From Alviniconcha marisindica (lineage: Eukaryota > Mollusca > Gastropoda > Provannidae), in assembly GCA_018857735.1 (NCBI GenBank), contig JABMCL010003296.1:101001-165000 (forward strand): 64,000 nucleotides of DNA. Direction: 5' to 3'. Shown here in pieces: positions 25,882-38,500 of this stretch. How positions within the stretch are numbered: position 1 is the stretch's first letter; each line of letters begins with the position of its first letter. Position numbers and translations under genes: made by a program. The notes beneath the pieces were generated by a model, which made no database searches, had not been told where the DNA came from, and was given only the letters and a program-made list of their open reading frames with translations.

Positions 25882-28800
25882 GCACACATACCCACCTGCA
25901 CACATGCACATGCACATTTTAAATTTTGTCCTTAGAAGGAATAGTAATCTGAAACAGAATTAGACCCTGAGTGCTTTAGTAGAATCAACAAACCAAAGGA
26001 GTCAACAGCACATTACGTATAGTACAGCTATGATTCTCCACACCGTCTCTTAACAGCACATTACATATAGTACACCTATGATTCTCCACACCGTCTCTCA
26101 ACAGCACATTACATATAGTACACCTATGATTTCCCACACCGTCTCTCAACAGCAATCATGTGGATGGGTTAAGAAAGGGAGAAATTGGCATGGCATCGTG
26201 GCAGTCAATAGACTCAGAAAGCCTGTAATAGCTTGCTTCCCATGAAAGGTCAGGAAAGGTTGATTAACCCACAAACAAACTCAATGAAGTCTGTTGCTGT
26301 TTTTTCAGCGTGCCCTGAAGGAACATACGGAGCAGAGTGTTCTCAAAACTGCACGTGCAACACACTCAACACTGCCTCATGCAACAGCACCACAGGGGCA
26401 TGTGTCTGCAAGGCAGGATGGGAAGGAGAGACGTGCAGTGATGATGTTGATGAGTGCAATACATTACCTGGCTCACTCGCAGTGTGTCCTGATCACTCGG
26501 TGTGCACCAATACGAATGGAAGTTTCCTGTGTCTCTGCCTGAAAGGATTCTACAAGTCGCAAAGCCTGTGTCTCGGTAAAGACAAATTTGTTCTTACCAT
26601 ATATCCTGTCCTTCTCCTTTCTCTTTCTTCTTCTTCCTCTTCTTCAGTCTTCGCCTTGCCATTGTCTTATTCTTCCGCTTCAAAACAGTCTGAAACAAAG
26701 CTGACTGCCAACAATCTAAAACAAGACCAAAGCACAAAAGTGTTAAAAGAACGCTTATTTGGTTTCAACTTCTTAGTCGCGCACTGACCTCCACGTCCCC
26801 CTCACTGGACCACTTTTCCCACAGTCCCCTTCACCAGGTCTATTTTCCCACAGTCTGCCTCACCGGATCACCTTTCCCACAGTCCCCCTCACCAGATCTC
26901 TTTTCCCACAGTCCCCCTCACCGGATCTCTTTTCCCACAGTCCCCCTCACCAGATCTCTTTTCCCACAGTCCCCTTCATCGGATCACTTTTTCCACAGTC
27001 CCCCTCACTGAATCTGTTTTCCCACAGTCCCCCTCACCAGACCTCTTTTCCCACAGTCCCCCTCATCAGATCACTTTTTCCAGTCCCCCTCACTGAATCT
27101 TTTTCCCACAGTCCCCCTCACGGATCTTTTTCCCACAGTCCCCCTCACCGGATCTCTTTTCCCACAGTCCCCCTCACCAGATCTCTTTTCCCACAGTCCC
27201 CTTCATCGATCCTTTTCCCACAGTCCCCCTCACAGATCTGTTTTCCCACAGTCCCCCTCACCAGATCTGTTTTCCCACAGTCCCCCTCACCAGATCTCTT
27301 TTCCTACAGTCCCCCTCACCAGATCTGTTTTCCCACAGTCCCCCTCACCGGATCTGTTTTCCCACAGTCCCCCTCACCGGATCTCTTTTCCCACAGTCCC
27401 CCTCACCAGATCTCTTTTCCCACAGTCCCCTCACCGGATCTCTTTTCCACAGTCCCCCTCACTGGATCTCTTTTCCCACAGTCCCCCTCACCAGCTCTTT
27501 TCCCACAGTCCCCCTCCGCCCACCCCTCACACGTTTCCCACAGTCCCCCTCACCGATCTCTTTTCCCACAGTCCCCCTCACCGGATCTCTTTTCCCACAG
27601 TCCCCCTCACCAGATCTCTTTTCCCACAGTCCCCCTCACTGGATCTCTTTTTCCCACAATCCCCCTCACCGGATCCCTTCCCACAGTCCACCTCACTGGA
27701 TCACTTTTCCCACAGTCCCCCCTCACCGGATCTCTTTTCCCACAGTCCCCCTCACTGGATTTCTTTTCCCACAGTCCACCTCATCGGATCTCTTTTCCCA
27801 CAGTCCACCTCACCAGATCACTTTTCCCACAGTCCCCCCCTCACCGGATCTCTTCCCACCATCCCTCCTGCACCCGATCCTCACAATTCCCTCTTCCCCC
27901 TCCCTTTCTCCATCACCTTCGCCAAGTGGCGACATGTCTACATGGTGTTAAACTGCACTATACAAGTGGCCATTGACATTAACAAAACATACTGCCGGAT
28001 TAGCTGTCTCAATGTTTATCATGCCGATTTCACAACACCCACCATTGTAGCTGTCATGGTAAACTGTATCCAAACCACTGACATCAGTTGATTACCATCC
28101 AGGCATGAAAAACATTTTCAGCTGTGAAACACTCCAATGTGAGAATTCCAAGCTACCTCACGTCTTTGTTTCAAAACCGCCTTGAACATTATTTTCTATT
28201 GTTGGCTGACTGGATAAAAAGTGACTGACTGACTAAATCCTAAACATTTCCACACATGCTTTTCAAAAATGGTGCTTGTCTCCTTTGAAGACAAGGGAAC
28301 CTGATGCTACATATTTTTGTTCATGGCTCCTTGTTTTGCTGCTCTTTCAGCCAAGTCATTAAACGTTTGTCCACAGTGTGAAGGAATCCAACAAAAAGTG
28401 ACACCTCTATCTTTTATAAGTAAACAATGAACCAAATGCTTTATCTCATAGATATGTTTGGGCATTACTCAGTTATTTACACCGAAGGTTTGGTTATTTA
28501 GATGGACAGTTTGCTGTTCACAGTAAGGAGAGAAAGGCTGCGTGTTGATGTGAATGTTTTTGGTCGTTGTCACATGGCTCACAGTCTAGGAGTCATCCAA
28601 ATTTGGGCCAGTTGCTGAAATGGCATCCTGTTAGAATAATTGAAACGTCATCTGTCATTGATGTTTGCAAGATGCCAAGAACATGTCTGTGGATTTCAGA
28701 CATTGACGAGTGTGGGGAGGACACGGACGGGTGTGAGCAACGCTGTGTCAATGAACCTGGAACCTTCCGCTGCGACTGTGACCCTGGGTACGCCCTCCGG

Positions 28801-31800
28801 TCTGACAACAAGACCTGTGCAGGTGAGATGGCGTAAAGATAAGGAATAACTTTCCACTGTGACTGGCTATACTCATTCCCATCAGACAAGCTCTGTCAAG
28901 ATGAGACAGCCCGTGTGATAAGATGAGACAAAAAAGAAGTGGGTTGTGGAGATTTTCTGCAGCACTGAAGTATGCTTTGACCTGATTACTTTCTGTCTGG
29001 TTTGCATTGGTAGGAGGTCTAGAATGAACCGCCTGGCCTCAGTGGTTGTGTCCTTGCTGGTTCCCACTATGATTGTCATTGCCTCATTCTGCACTCTGTC
29101 CAGCTTTGTGAGGCCTGGTCCATAGTCAGTGACACTGCATGAGCACCACACTTTGATACCGTAAGAAGAGGTGGCATTGTTCAGTACCATTCAAAGCCAT
29201 AGCCTTGAGGATTGACAGGCCGGCTGCTGATGGTGCCATTGAGATGAGTGATGAATATACATGCGTAGAGATATGAATATGTTGATAAATATGACAATGC
29301 TATTAATCTCTTTTGGGTGTGTGTTCCTGCTGCTGCTATTGTTGTTGGGGCTAGACGTGCAGCTGGTGTTAAAAATATGTGATGACTTCATCTTGATTGC
29401 CGCTAAATGTGCGATGGCTGATGCATTCTGTTTTGACTGCAAAGTGTGTGTTTTGTGCAGACATTGACGAGTGTATGGATCAGAATGGTGGGTGTGGTCA
29501 CAACTGCAGCAACACAGTTGGCTCCTACCGCTGTTCCTGTCTGTCTGGATATACACTCAACACCACTGACAATGCATGGTGTGATGGTAAGCAAAACAAG
29601 ACTGCATATTATCAAATGTTCAGAGTTCAGGAGCTGTGTGAAAGTCAAGGTGGCCATCCTGGGCTTTCCATCCTAAAGCAAAATTGAACCGTGCTTTGGC
29701 ATTGGTCACAATTTGTTCCTAATATGTCAACCAACATCTGAGGGCATGAAGCTCTACATCATCACCATCATCAAATGTTCTCTTTGCTGGGGAACACATA
29801 ATCTCATGTCTAGGTCATCATAATCAGAAATGAGCATATTTTGATGGCCAGTGGAACTGCTCCTTGCTGAATGAATAAACCACTGTTAAATAGAACTGGC
29901 CATGACAGTGTTAAAATGAGTGGATCAGTTGCACAGTCTTACATAGCATTTGTGAATAATAACTTTATGGGTCTGGTTGCATATTTTGTAATTATCGAAC
30001 AGTGTTTGAAAGCATATGGTTCACATGATCAATCTACCTTTGTCAATATGAACCTATTTCATCTTGTTTCTTTTTATCCTTTCTTCATTCTGGTTTATCT
30101 TCTTATCGATTTGCGCTTGAACAGGGCCTGTACATACTGATTTTAGATCAAAAGGAAAATGAAACATGTTACAGAAATTTAATGCCCTGGTATTATTGTT
30201 TCTTTCAGATGTTGATGAGTGTATGGATCAGAATGGTGGGTGTGGTCACAACTGCAGCAACACAGTTGGCTCCTACCGCTGTTCCTGTCTGTCTGGATAC
30301 ACACTCAACACCACCAATAACACGTGTGAAGGTAAGCAAAATTGTGTTATGAATCACTATTGTTGGACCAAGGCTGAATATTATGGGACAGAGTTTTTTT
30401 GAAGGAAACATACCTCTCATGTCTAGACCATCATTAACAGAAACAAAAAATTGTGTTGGCCATTGGAATTGCATCTTGCTGAATGAATAAAATGCTATTC
30501 AGTAGAACTGGCCAAAACAGTGTTAAAATGATTTGGTTGAAAACAGTTTTAAATAGCGTTTATGGCAGGTAACAAACCATATCAGTCTGGTTGTTGGTTC
30601 TTTTTTAGTGTTTAAAATGATACAGATCATTCTTAGAAATCAGGTGTTTCATATCATCAGTTTATCTTAAACTTTTGGCCATATGAACACACTTATCTGA
30701 TTATTAGTTCACACTTGAACAGGGCTTTTTCATACTCATTTGAGAAAAATTAAAAGTGAACTTGTAACTTGTTGAATCAATCTGTTTATGATGAAACTTA
30801 ATGCCCTGGATAATTATGTGGTGTGCACTATTAGTGTTTCACAGCAATTTTGTTCCTGTTTTCCATGTTCTGTTTTAGATGAGTATTGATTTTTTCAGAC
30901 ATTGACGAGTGTATGGATCAGAATGGTGGGTGTGGTCACAACTGCAGCAACACAGTTGGCTCCTACCGCTGTTCCTGTCTGTCTGGATACACACTCAACA
31001 CCACTGATAATGCGATGTGTGATGGTAAACAAACAATTCTGTTGATTATTAATTGGCTAAAGTTACACATTGTGGATCTAACTCGTTTCTTTGACACTCG
31101 GTGTTATTGTTGTTGATGTGTGGCCTGTGCTTTGATGTGCATTTCAAAAAAATAAAATTATAAGACCCAGAAAGGACTTACAAGCTAAGCAGAGTGAAAG
31201 TCTGTGCACCCAAGATTCGGCCATACAAAAGCCAGATCAAAACAGAAATGATATGTCTCGCAGTTTATACAATCACCTCTATGCACTGAACCATATTCAA
31301 CAATTAAAATGAACATTCGACAACTATGAAGTCAACATCTTCAAAGCGGCAGCCATGATATACCACTGATTCCATATTGAAAAATAGATCAGTAGGAAAT
31401 AAATAAGTTGTGCCGCACAGAGATCTGCACAGTCACTCAAAGAAACCATACTTTAGAGGGATAACTTTGCATTGCAAAGCATAACTCAAACTGAAGATCC
31501 AACAGTGGTAACATACTAGCTACATATCAGCTAACCAGGATTAGCTGCATACATGTTGGAAGCACTGGTCACCTTGCGGCATAAAGGCTTAAAATTTGAA
31601 CACACAAACAGTGTACACTGACAACATGGCGGCAGCAACCAGGCAGCAATCATACCAAAATTTCCTGTGTTTCAACCAAAATCAAGGCACGTTGTGAACA
31701 TGGTAACATACATCAGGCACATCAGTAAGAAACAATAGAATAACAAGCCATAGAAAAAAATAACTACTTACAAGCTCTCCCCTGAATCTGATGTATTGGT

Positions 31801-33775
31801 GCCCAGTCAGCAGTTCAAACTAAACAACCTGCTTCTGCAAGGACACTGGGGGAAAGAGGACACAGTGATTGATGATGTGGAGATTAATGTCCTCGGATGT
31901 CAGGTTGACATATTAGGGACAAAGAAATGCAGCGGGCCCAGCACAAAAGTTCTAACACTGTGGATAATTAGGGCCATAAAACTCCCGCCCAATCAAAAAA
32001 GAGAACGAACAACAGGAAAAAAATGTTAAAGGGTCATGGCCCGTCACACACAATGTACTCGGTTACAGTAGTAGTAGCGAAGACATAGCACATAAATGAA
32101 AACACTAGTACTAGTAACAGTAGCTGCAGAATTAACCTACAAACTCATCTCTAGATCACAGTGTGATAGCAAATTTCACTGCCCCCAAAAGTGTTATTGT
32201 GAGTTGAAAGAACACCAGTATTATAAATTATAGTGTGGGATGGGTTACTTTCAGACTCCATCTTTTGTGTTTTGCATTTGTATCTGATATATTGATCCTA
32301 AACTTTGACAGGACCATTCACTTAGTTGGTCTCATCAGTTTTAATATATTCATTTTTTTCCAATTATTCTTTCTTTCGTTGTTCTCATTTGAACACAATT
32401 TATTCATAATTCTTTTAAAGTAAGAATGGATTCTGCATTTTAAAATTAGTTTTAAAAGTTAACCTGTTACTCACAAAGCATCCTAAAAATGATGTGTTTT
32501 GCATAATACAATGACATTGACATTTCTTCTTCTTTTTAAACTTAAAAAAAAGAAAAAAAGTTGCATTCTGCTTTAGGCATGCCTTGTTTCTATTTCCCGA
32601 CATTGATGAGTGTATGGATCATAATGGTGGATGTGGTCACAACTGCAGCAACACAGCAGGCTCCTACCATTGTTCCTGTCTGTCTGGATATACACTCAAC
32701 ACAACTGACAATACATCATGTGATGGTTAGAGAAACAGTGTTACAGATTGCTGACTGGTTCAGACAGCAAATTTACAAATTGTTACCTTTCTGGGAAGCT
32801 GTATTATGTCTAGAGCAGTAAATAAGAGTAAATTTGGCTGGCCAGGAAAGCAGAACATGTTCTATTTAATATAACATTCACAGTAATTAGTTCCTTGTTT
32901 ATGTGTTTAATGCCACGCCAGCCACAAAAGTCATATTGAAGAGGAACACAAGAAAATCACAGATAAAATCTCATTCACAATTCATGTCACTCAGTATTGA
33001 AACTTAAGAAGGGGCTTTTGGCCTGAAAAGGAAATTGAAACTCAAGGAAGCAGACATTAGAAAGGCAAAAAGCCTGGCAGTAGGCAAAGCATCCAAAGCT
33101 GTATTCTAACCTGCTTCACAGTTGAAAAAGAAAATTCTTGCTAGCTCTGATTTAGCCGCAGAGGAGTCAGTCTTTGAGACAAAAAAATATTCCATGTATA
33201 TAATCAACCAGAAGCTTGAGTCAGTATTCAGTTGTTTTATCCAAAAACAAAAAACAAAAAAAGTTGTTTATCCTGTTTGATTTTGTTCCCTGGCATGAAG
33301 AAAAAAGGGAGTCAGTAATGGGCAGTGTTGGGTCAGCCCGCTGTTTGAGTGTCCTGTATGTCAGAAACTTAATTCAACATCTTGTTTTTCTAATGTCAAT
33401 CTTTGCGTGATGGCAGTAATTATTAAGCTCTACCCATTCATAGCACCTTAGTGACTTTGACCACATTTCTAGGTCACAGGAGCATGAAGCAGTTGCCAAA
33501 ATTTGAAGTTTGTATGTTGCAGTGAATTATTGATCCTGTTCAAACTTCATATGGTTTGTTGAATACATAGACTAGATCATGCACATGATGCTTTCTAAAT
33601 TTTATCGTCTTTCATTTGAGGAAGTTGAATGATTCATGTTCTGTCTCAACAAGAAGCGTAACATTTTTTGCAGATTTTTCTGACGCTTTTTGAAGTGGGG
33701 TCTTTCATTTTTCACATGATTATCAACTCTGTTGAGCTCTGTGTTTCAAACCAGAGGTTTCATATTGTTCATTTT

Positions 33776-33845
<70 letters not shown>

Positions 33846-35508
33846 GCAGACATTGATGAGTGTATGGATCAGAATGGTGGGTGTGGTCACAACTGCAGCA
33901 ACACAGTTGGCTCCTACCGCTGTTCCTGTCAGTCCGGATACACACTCAACACCACTAATAACATGTCGTGTGATGGTAAGCAAAACAAGACAGCATATTA
34001 TTGAATGTTCTCTTTGCTGAGAAACATAATCTCAAGGAGGAAAAAATTAATCTGAAACAAGAATGACTGTTAGTGTTCTAAAAGAAGATCCAAACACATA
34101 AAAGGTTCAAAAGAACGCTTATTTATCATGACACAGACACACAATCTTCAAATTTTCAGCGTAATCCCCTTTGTCAAGCAACAAAATGACACTTAAACAC
34201 CAGTTAAATTGTTAAAAACGATGAAAACTGAGATGAGAAAGCATATGCTTCACTTGATCAGTCTACCTTTCTCAGTATATGAACATATATAATCTTGTTT
34301 CTTTTTATCCTTTCTTCATTGTGATTTATCTGCTTATCAGTTTGCACTTGGACAGGGCCTATACATATAGATTTTACATCAAAATGAAAATGAAACCTGA
34401 AATAGAGATAAGCTGTTACAGAAGTTTAATGCCTTGGTATAATTGTGTATTTTTCAGACATTGATGAGTGTATGGATCAGAATGGTGGGTGTGGTCACAA
34501 CTGCAGCAACACTGTAGGTTCCTACCACTGTTCCTGTCTGTCTGGGTACACACTCAACACTACTGATAACTTGTGTGAAGGTAAGCAAAACAGTGTTATG
34601 AATCACAGCTGTAACTAACACAAGTACGCTGATGACACAGAAATCTCTGACAGTGCACCACCTAGCGATTTCACTTCTGCTCAGTCCAACATTCAATCCT
34701 GTATAAACGATACTTTGTCATGGATGCAAAGCAACAAACTGAAGCTTAACACAGAAAAAAACTGAGATGATGCTTGTAGGTTCATCAGTGCGTATCAGTT
34801 CGGTTGGCTGCGAGTCTGCAGATATAGGTGGAAGTTGCATTCCTTTTCAGACCACCGTTACGTACCTTGGAGTGCATCTTGACCAAACACTGTCAATGAA
34901 ACAACACATCAGTAGTCTCTGCCGCACTATATTCCTTGCACTCAGGAGAATCGCCTCTATCCGTTCGTTCCTCTCTAACAGTTCCACAGAAAAGCTCGTT
35001 GCGTCTATGGTCATGTCAAGACTGGACTACTGCAATGCTACTTTCGCAGGTGTAGCCGATGAACAAATTGCGCGCATACAAAAGATCCAAAACAACGCTG
35101 CATGGCTCATCTTGAAAAAAATCGAAGCGTGATCATGTCACACCGCTTTTGAAAGAACTCCACTGGCTCCCAGTAAAATACTGCATTCAGTACAAGCTTG
35201 CAACGCTCACTTTCTGTCACTTCGATGGCACTCTTCTGCCATACCTGTCTTCTTCTCTCTGCACATATCAACCATCATGCTCCCTTCGTTCTTCGACAGA
35301 AAGACTGCTCAAAATTCCAAAAACAAACTTGAAAACCTTCGGTGAACATTCTTTTGGTTACATTGCTCCGACTGTCAGGAACTTGCTGCCGGCCAACCTG
35401 AGAGCCTCTCCCTCTCTCCCAACTTTGAAAGCTAACCTAAAAACGTATCTCTTCCGCCCAGCCTTCTGATTGATTTGTACATACCAACTGCTACTTGTTT
35501 CATATTCA

Positions 35509-35565
<57 letters not shown>

Positions 35566-38500
35566 ATGTGTGTCAGTTGGGGGCGGGGGTGAGGACTGGG
35601 GGAGGATGGAATTAAGGTTTGTTGAATACATAGACTAGATCATGCGCATGATGCTTTCTAAATTTTATTGTCTTTCATTTGAGGAAGTTAAATGATTCAC
35701 TTTCTGTCTCAACAAGAAGCATAACATTTTTTGCAGATTTTTCTGACGCCTTTTGAAGTGGGGTCTTTCATTTTTCACATGATTATCAACTCTGTTGAGC
35801 TCTATGTTTCAAACCAGAGGTTTCATATTGTTCATTTTCATGTGTGTGTGTGTTTTGCAAACATTGATGAATGTATGGATCAGAATGGTGGGTGTGGTCA
35901 CAACTGCAGCAACACAGTTGGCTCCTACCGCTGTTCCTGTCAGTCCGGATACACACTCAACACCACTAATAACATGTCGTGTGATGGTAAGCAAAACAAG
36001 ACAGCATATTATTGAATGTTCTCTTTGCTGAGAAACATAATCTCAAGGAGGAAAAAATAAATCTGAAACAAGAATGACTGTTAGCGTTCTAAAACAAGAT
36101 CCAAACACATAAAAGGTTCAAAAGAACGCTTATTTATCATGACACAGACACAATCTACAAATTTTCGGGGTAATCCCCTTTGCCAAGCAACAAAATGACA
36201 CTTAAACACCAGTTAAATGGTTAAAAACGATGAAAACTGAGATGAGAAAGCATATGCTTCACTTGATCAGTCTACCTTTCTCAATATATGAACATATTTC
36301 ATCTTGTTTCTTTTTACCATTTCTTCATTGTGATTTATCTACTTACCAGTTTGCACTTGGACAGGGCCTATACATACCGATTTTACATGAAAATGAAACC
36401 TGAAATTTGTTGAATCAAGAGTTAAGCTGTTACAGAAATTTAATGCCCTGGTATTATTGTGCTTCTTTCAGATGTTGATGAGTGTATGGATCAGAATGGT
36501 GGGTGTGGTCACAACTGCAGCAACACTGTAGGTTCCTACCGCTGTTCCTGTCTGTCTGGGTACACACTCAACGCTACTAATAACATGTGTGAAGGTAAGC
36601 AAAACAATGTTATGAATCACTATTGCTGGACCTAGGCTGAATATTATGTAACAGGGCCTTTTTCAGGGAAGCTTACATCTCATGTCTAGACTATCGTTAA
36701 CAAAAATAGAAAATTGTGTTAGCCATTGGCATTCAATAGAACTGACCACAACAGTGATGGAAGACACAGTTTTAAATAGTGTTTGTGGTGGGTATGAGTC
36801 TGGTTGTCAATTGTTTTTTAGTGTTTAAAATGATACAGATCATTGATAGAAACCAGATATTTTACATTATCAGTCTACCTGAAACTTTTGGCCTTTCAAG
36901 CACGCTTATCTGATTATTAGTTCACACTTGAACATACTCATTAAGATTTTTTTTATTTTTAAATGAATCTTGTTGAATCAATCTGTTTATGATGAAATTT
37001 AATGCCCTGGATAATTATGTGGTGTGCACTGTTAGTGTTTCACAGCAGTTTTGTTCCTGTTTTCCATGTTCTGTTTTAGATGAGTATTGATTTTTTCAGA
37101 CATTGACGAGTGTATGGATCAGAATGGTGGGTGTGGTCACAACTGCAGCAACACAGTTGGCTCCTACCGCTGTTCCTGTCTGTCTGGATACACACTCAAC
37201 ACCACTGATAACACGTGTGAAGGTAAGCAAAATTGTGTTTCGGATTGTTCATTGGGTTATTTTCTTTTCTGGAAAGCTGTAACTTCATATCTAGAGGATG
37301 AAGCAAGAGTAAATTTGACTGGTCATCAAAGTGTGAACATGTCCAGTTTGAGATCATGTTTGCAATGGTTTTTTGGGCATTTGATATTTAATGCCTAGCC
37401 ATCCACCAAGGTCAGATCACTGAGAAACACAGAAAAAGCGCAAGCTAAACTCCCATTCACAGTTCATGACAAATGACAAATTCACAGTTCACAACAAATG
37501 AAAGCCAGGAAGGGGATTTCAAACTCATTGTGCAACAATACTAATGGCAGTTTCCTTTGTCTCTGCCTGGAGGAGTTCTACAAATCACAAGCTTGTGCTT
37601 CGGTAAAGATTAATTTGTTGTTCATATTTTACTTATTATCCATCTCCTTCTTCTTCTTCTTCTTCTTCTTTTTCTTCTTTTCATTTTCTTCTTCCCCTCC
37701 TCCTCCTTCCTCTCCTTCTGCTGCTTTACCTCCTATGATGGTAATGAGGATGCTGGCTCGGTAGCTGATTTTTTGTGGTATTCATCTTCTAGCAGATCCT
37801 CCATCTGTCACCCAAACTTAAGACCTTTTACGGAAACTGTACAACACTTCCTGTCAGATTGACTAAAGTTCCAGCTGTCTTTGATGTTTACTTGTCCCTG
37901 GATTTCAGACATTGATGAGTGTGTGGAGGATGCAGACGGGTGTGAGCAGCGCTGTGTCAACGAACTTGGAACCTTCCACTGTGACTGTGACTCTGGTTAC
38001 TCCCTCCGGTCCGATGACAAGACCTGCGCAGGTGAGATGGCGTAAAGATAAGGAATAACTTTCCACTGTGACTGTGATCCTGGGTATTTTCTCCTGTCTG
38101 ACATATAGTGACAACAAGACCTGTGCAGGTGAGATGGCGTAAAGATAAGAAATAACTTTCCACTGTGACTGTGATCCTGGGTATTCTCTCCTGTCTGACA
38201 TATAGTGACAACAAGACCTGTGCAGGTGAGACCACCTAAAGATAAGGAATAACTTTCCACTGTGACTGTGATCCTGGGTATTCTCTCCTGTCTGACATAT
38301 AGTGACAACAAGACCTGTGCAGGTGAGACCACCTAAAGATAAGGAATAACTTTCCACTGTGACTGTGATCCTGGGTATTCTCTCCTGTCTGACATATAGT
38401 GACAACAAGACCTGTGCAGGTGAAGCCACGTTCAGAAAAGGAATAAGCTAGCTTCCACAGTGACCTGACCTCAGCTACTCGCTCCGGTCTGACAGTACCT

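Larger units (their letters stand above)
33554..36610 (+). repeat. Segmental duplication of EGF blocks A'-B' and A''-B''
   Basis: The interval from 33,554 to about 34,605 (tttgttgaatacatagacta...) is repeated with few changes from 35,616 to about 36,610. Both contain two EGF exons and their introns. The retrotransposon lies between. Confidence 0.85.

Noticed and set aside
34767..35469. Two separate small genes
   Set aside because: They are adjacent frames of one frameshifted non-LTR reverse transcriptase.
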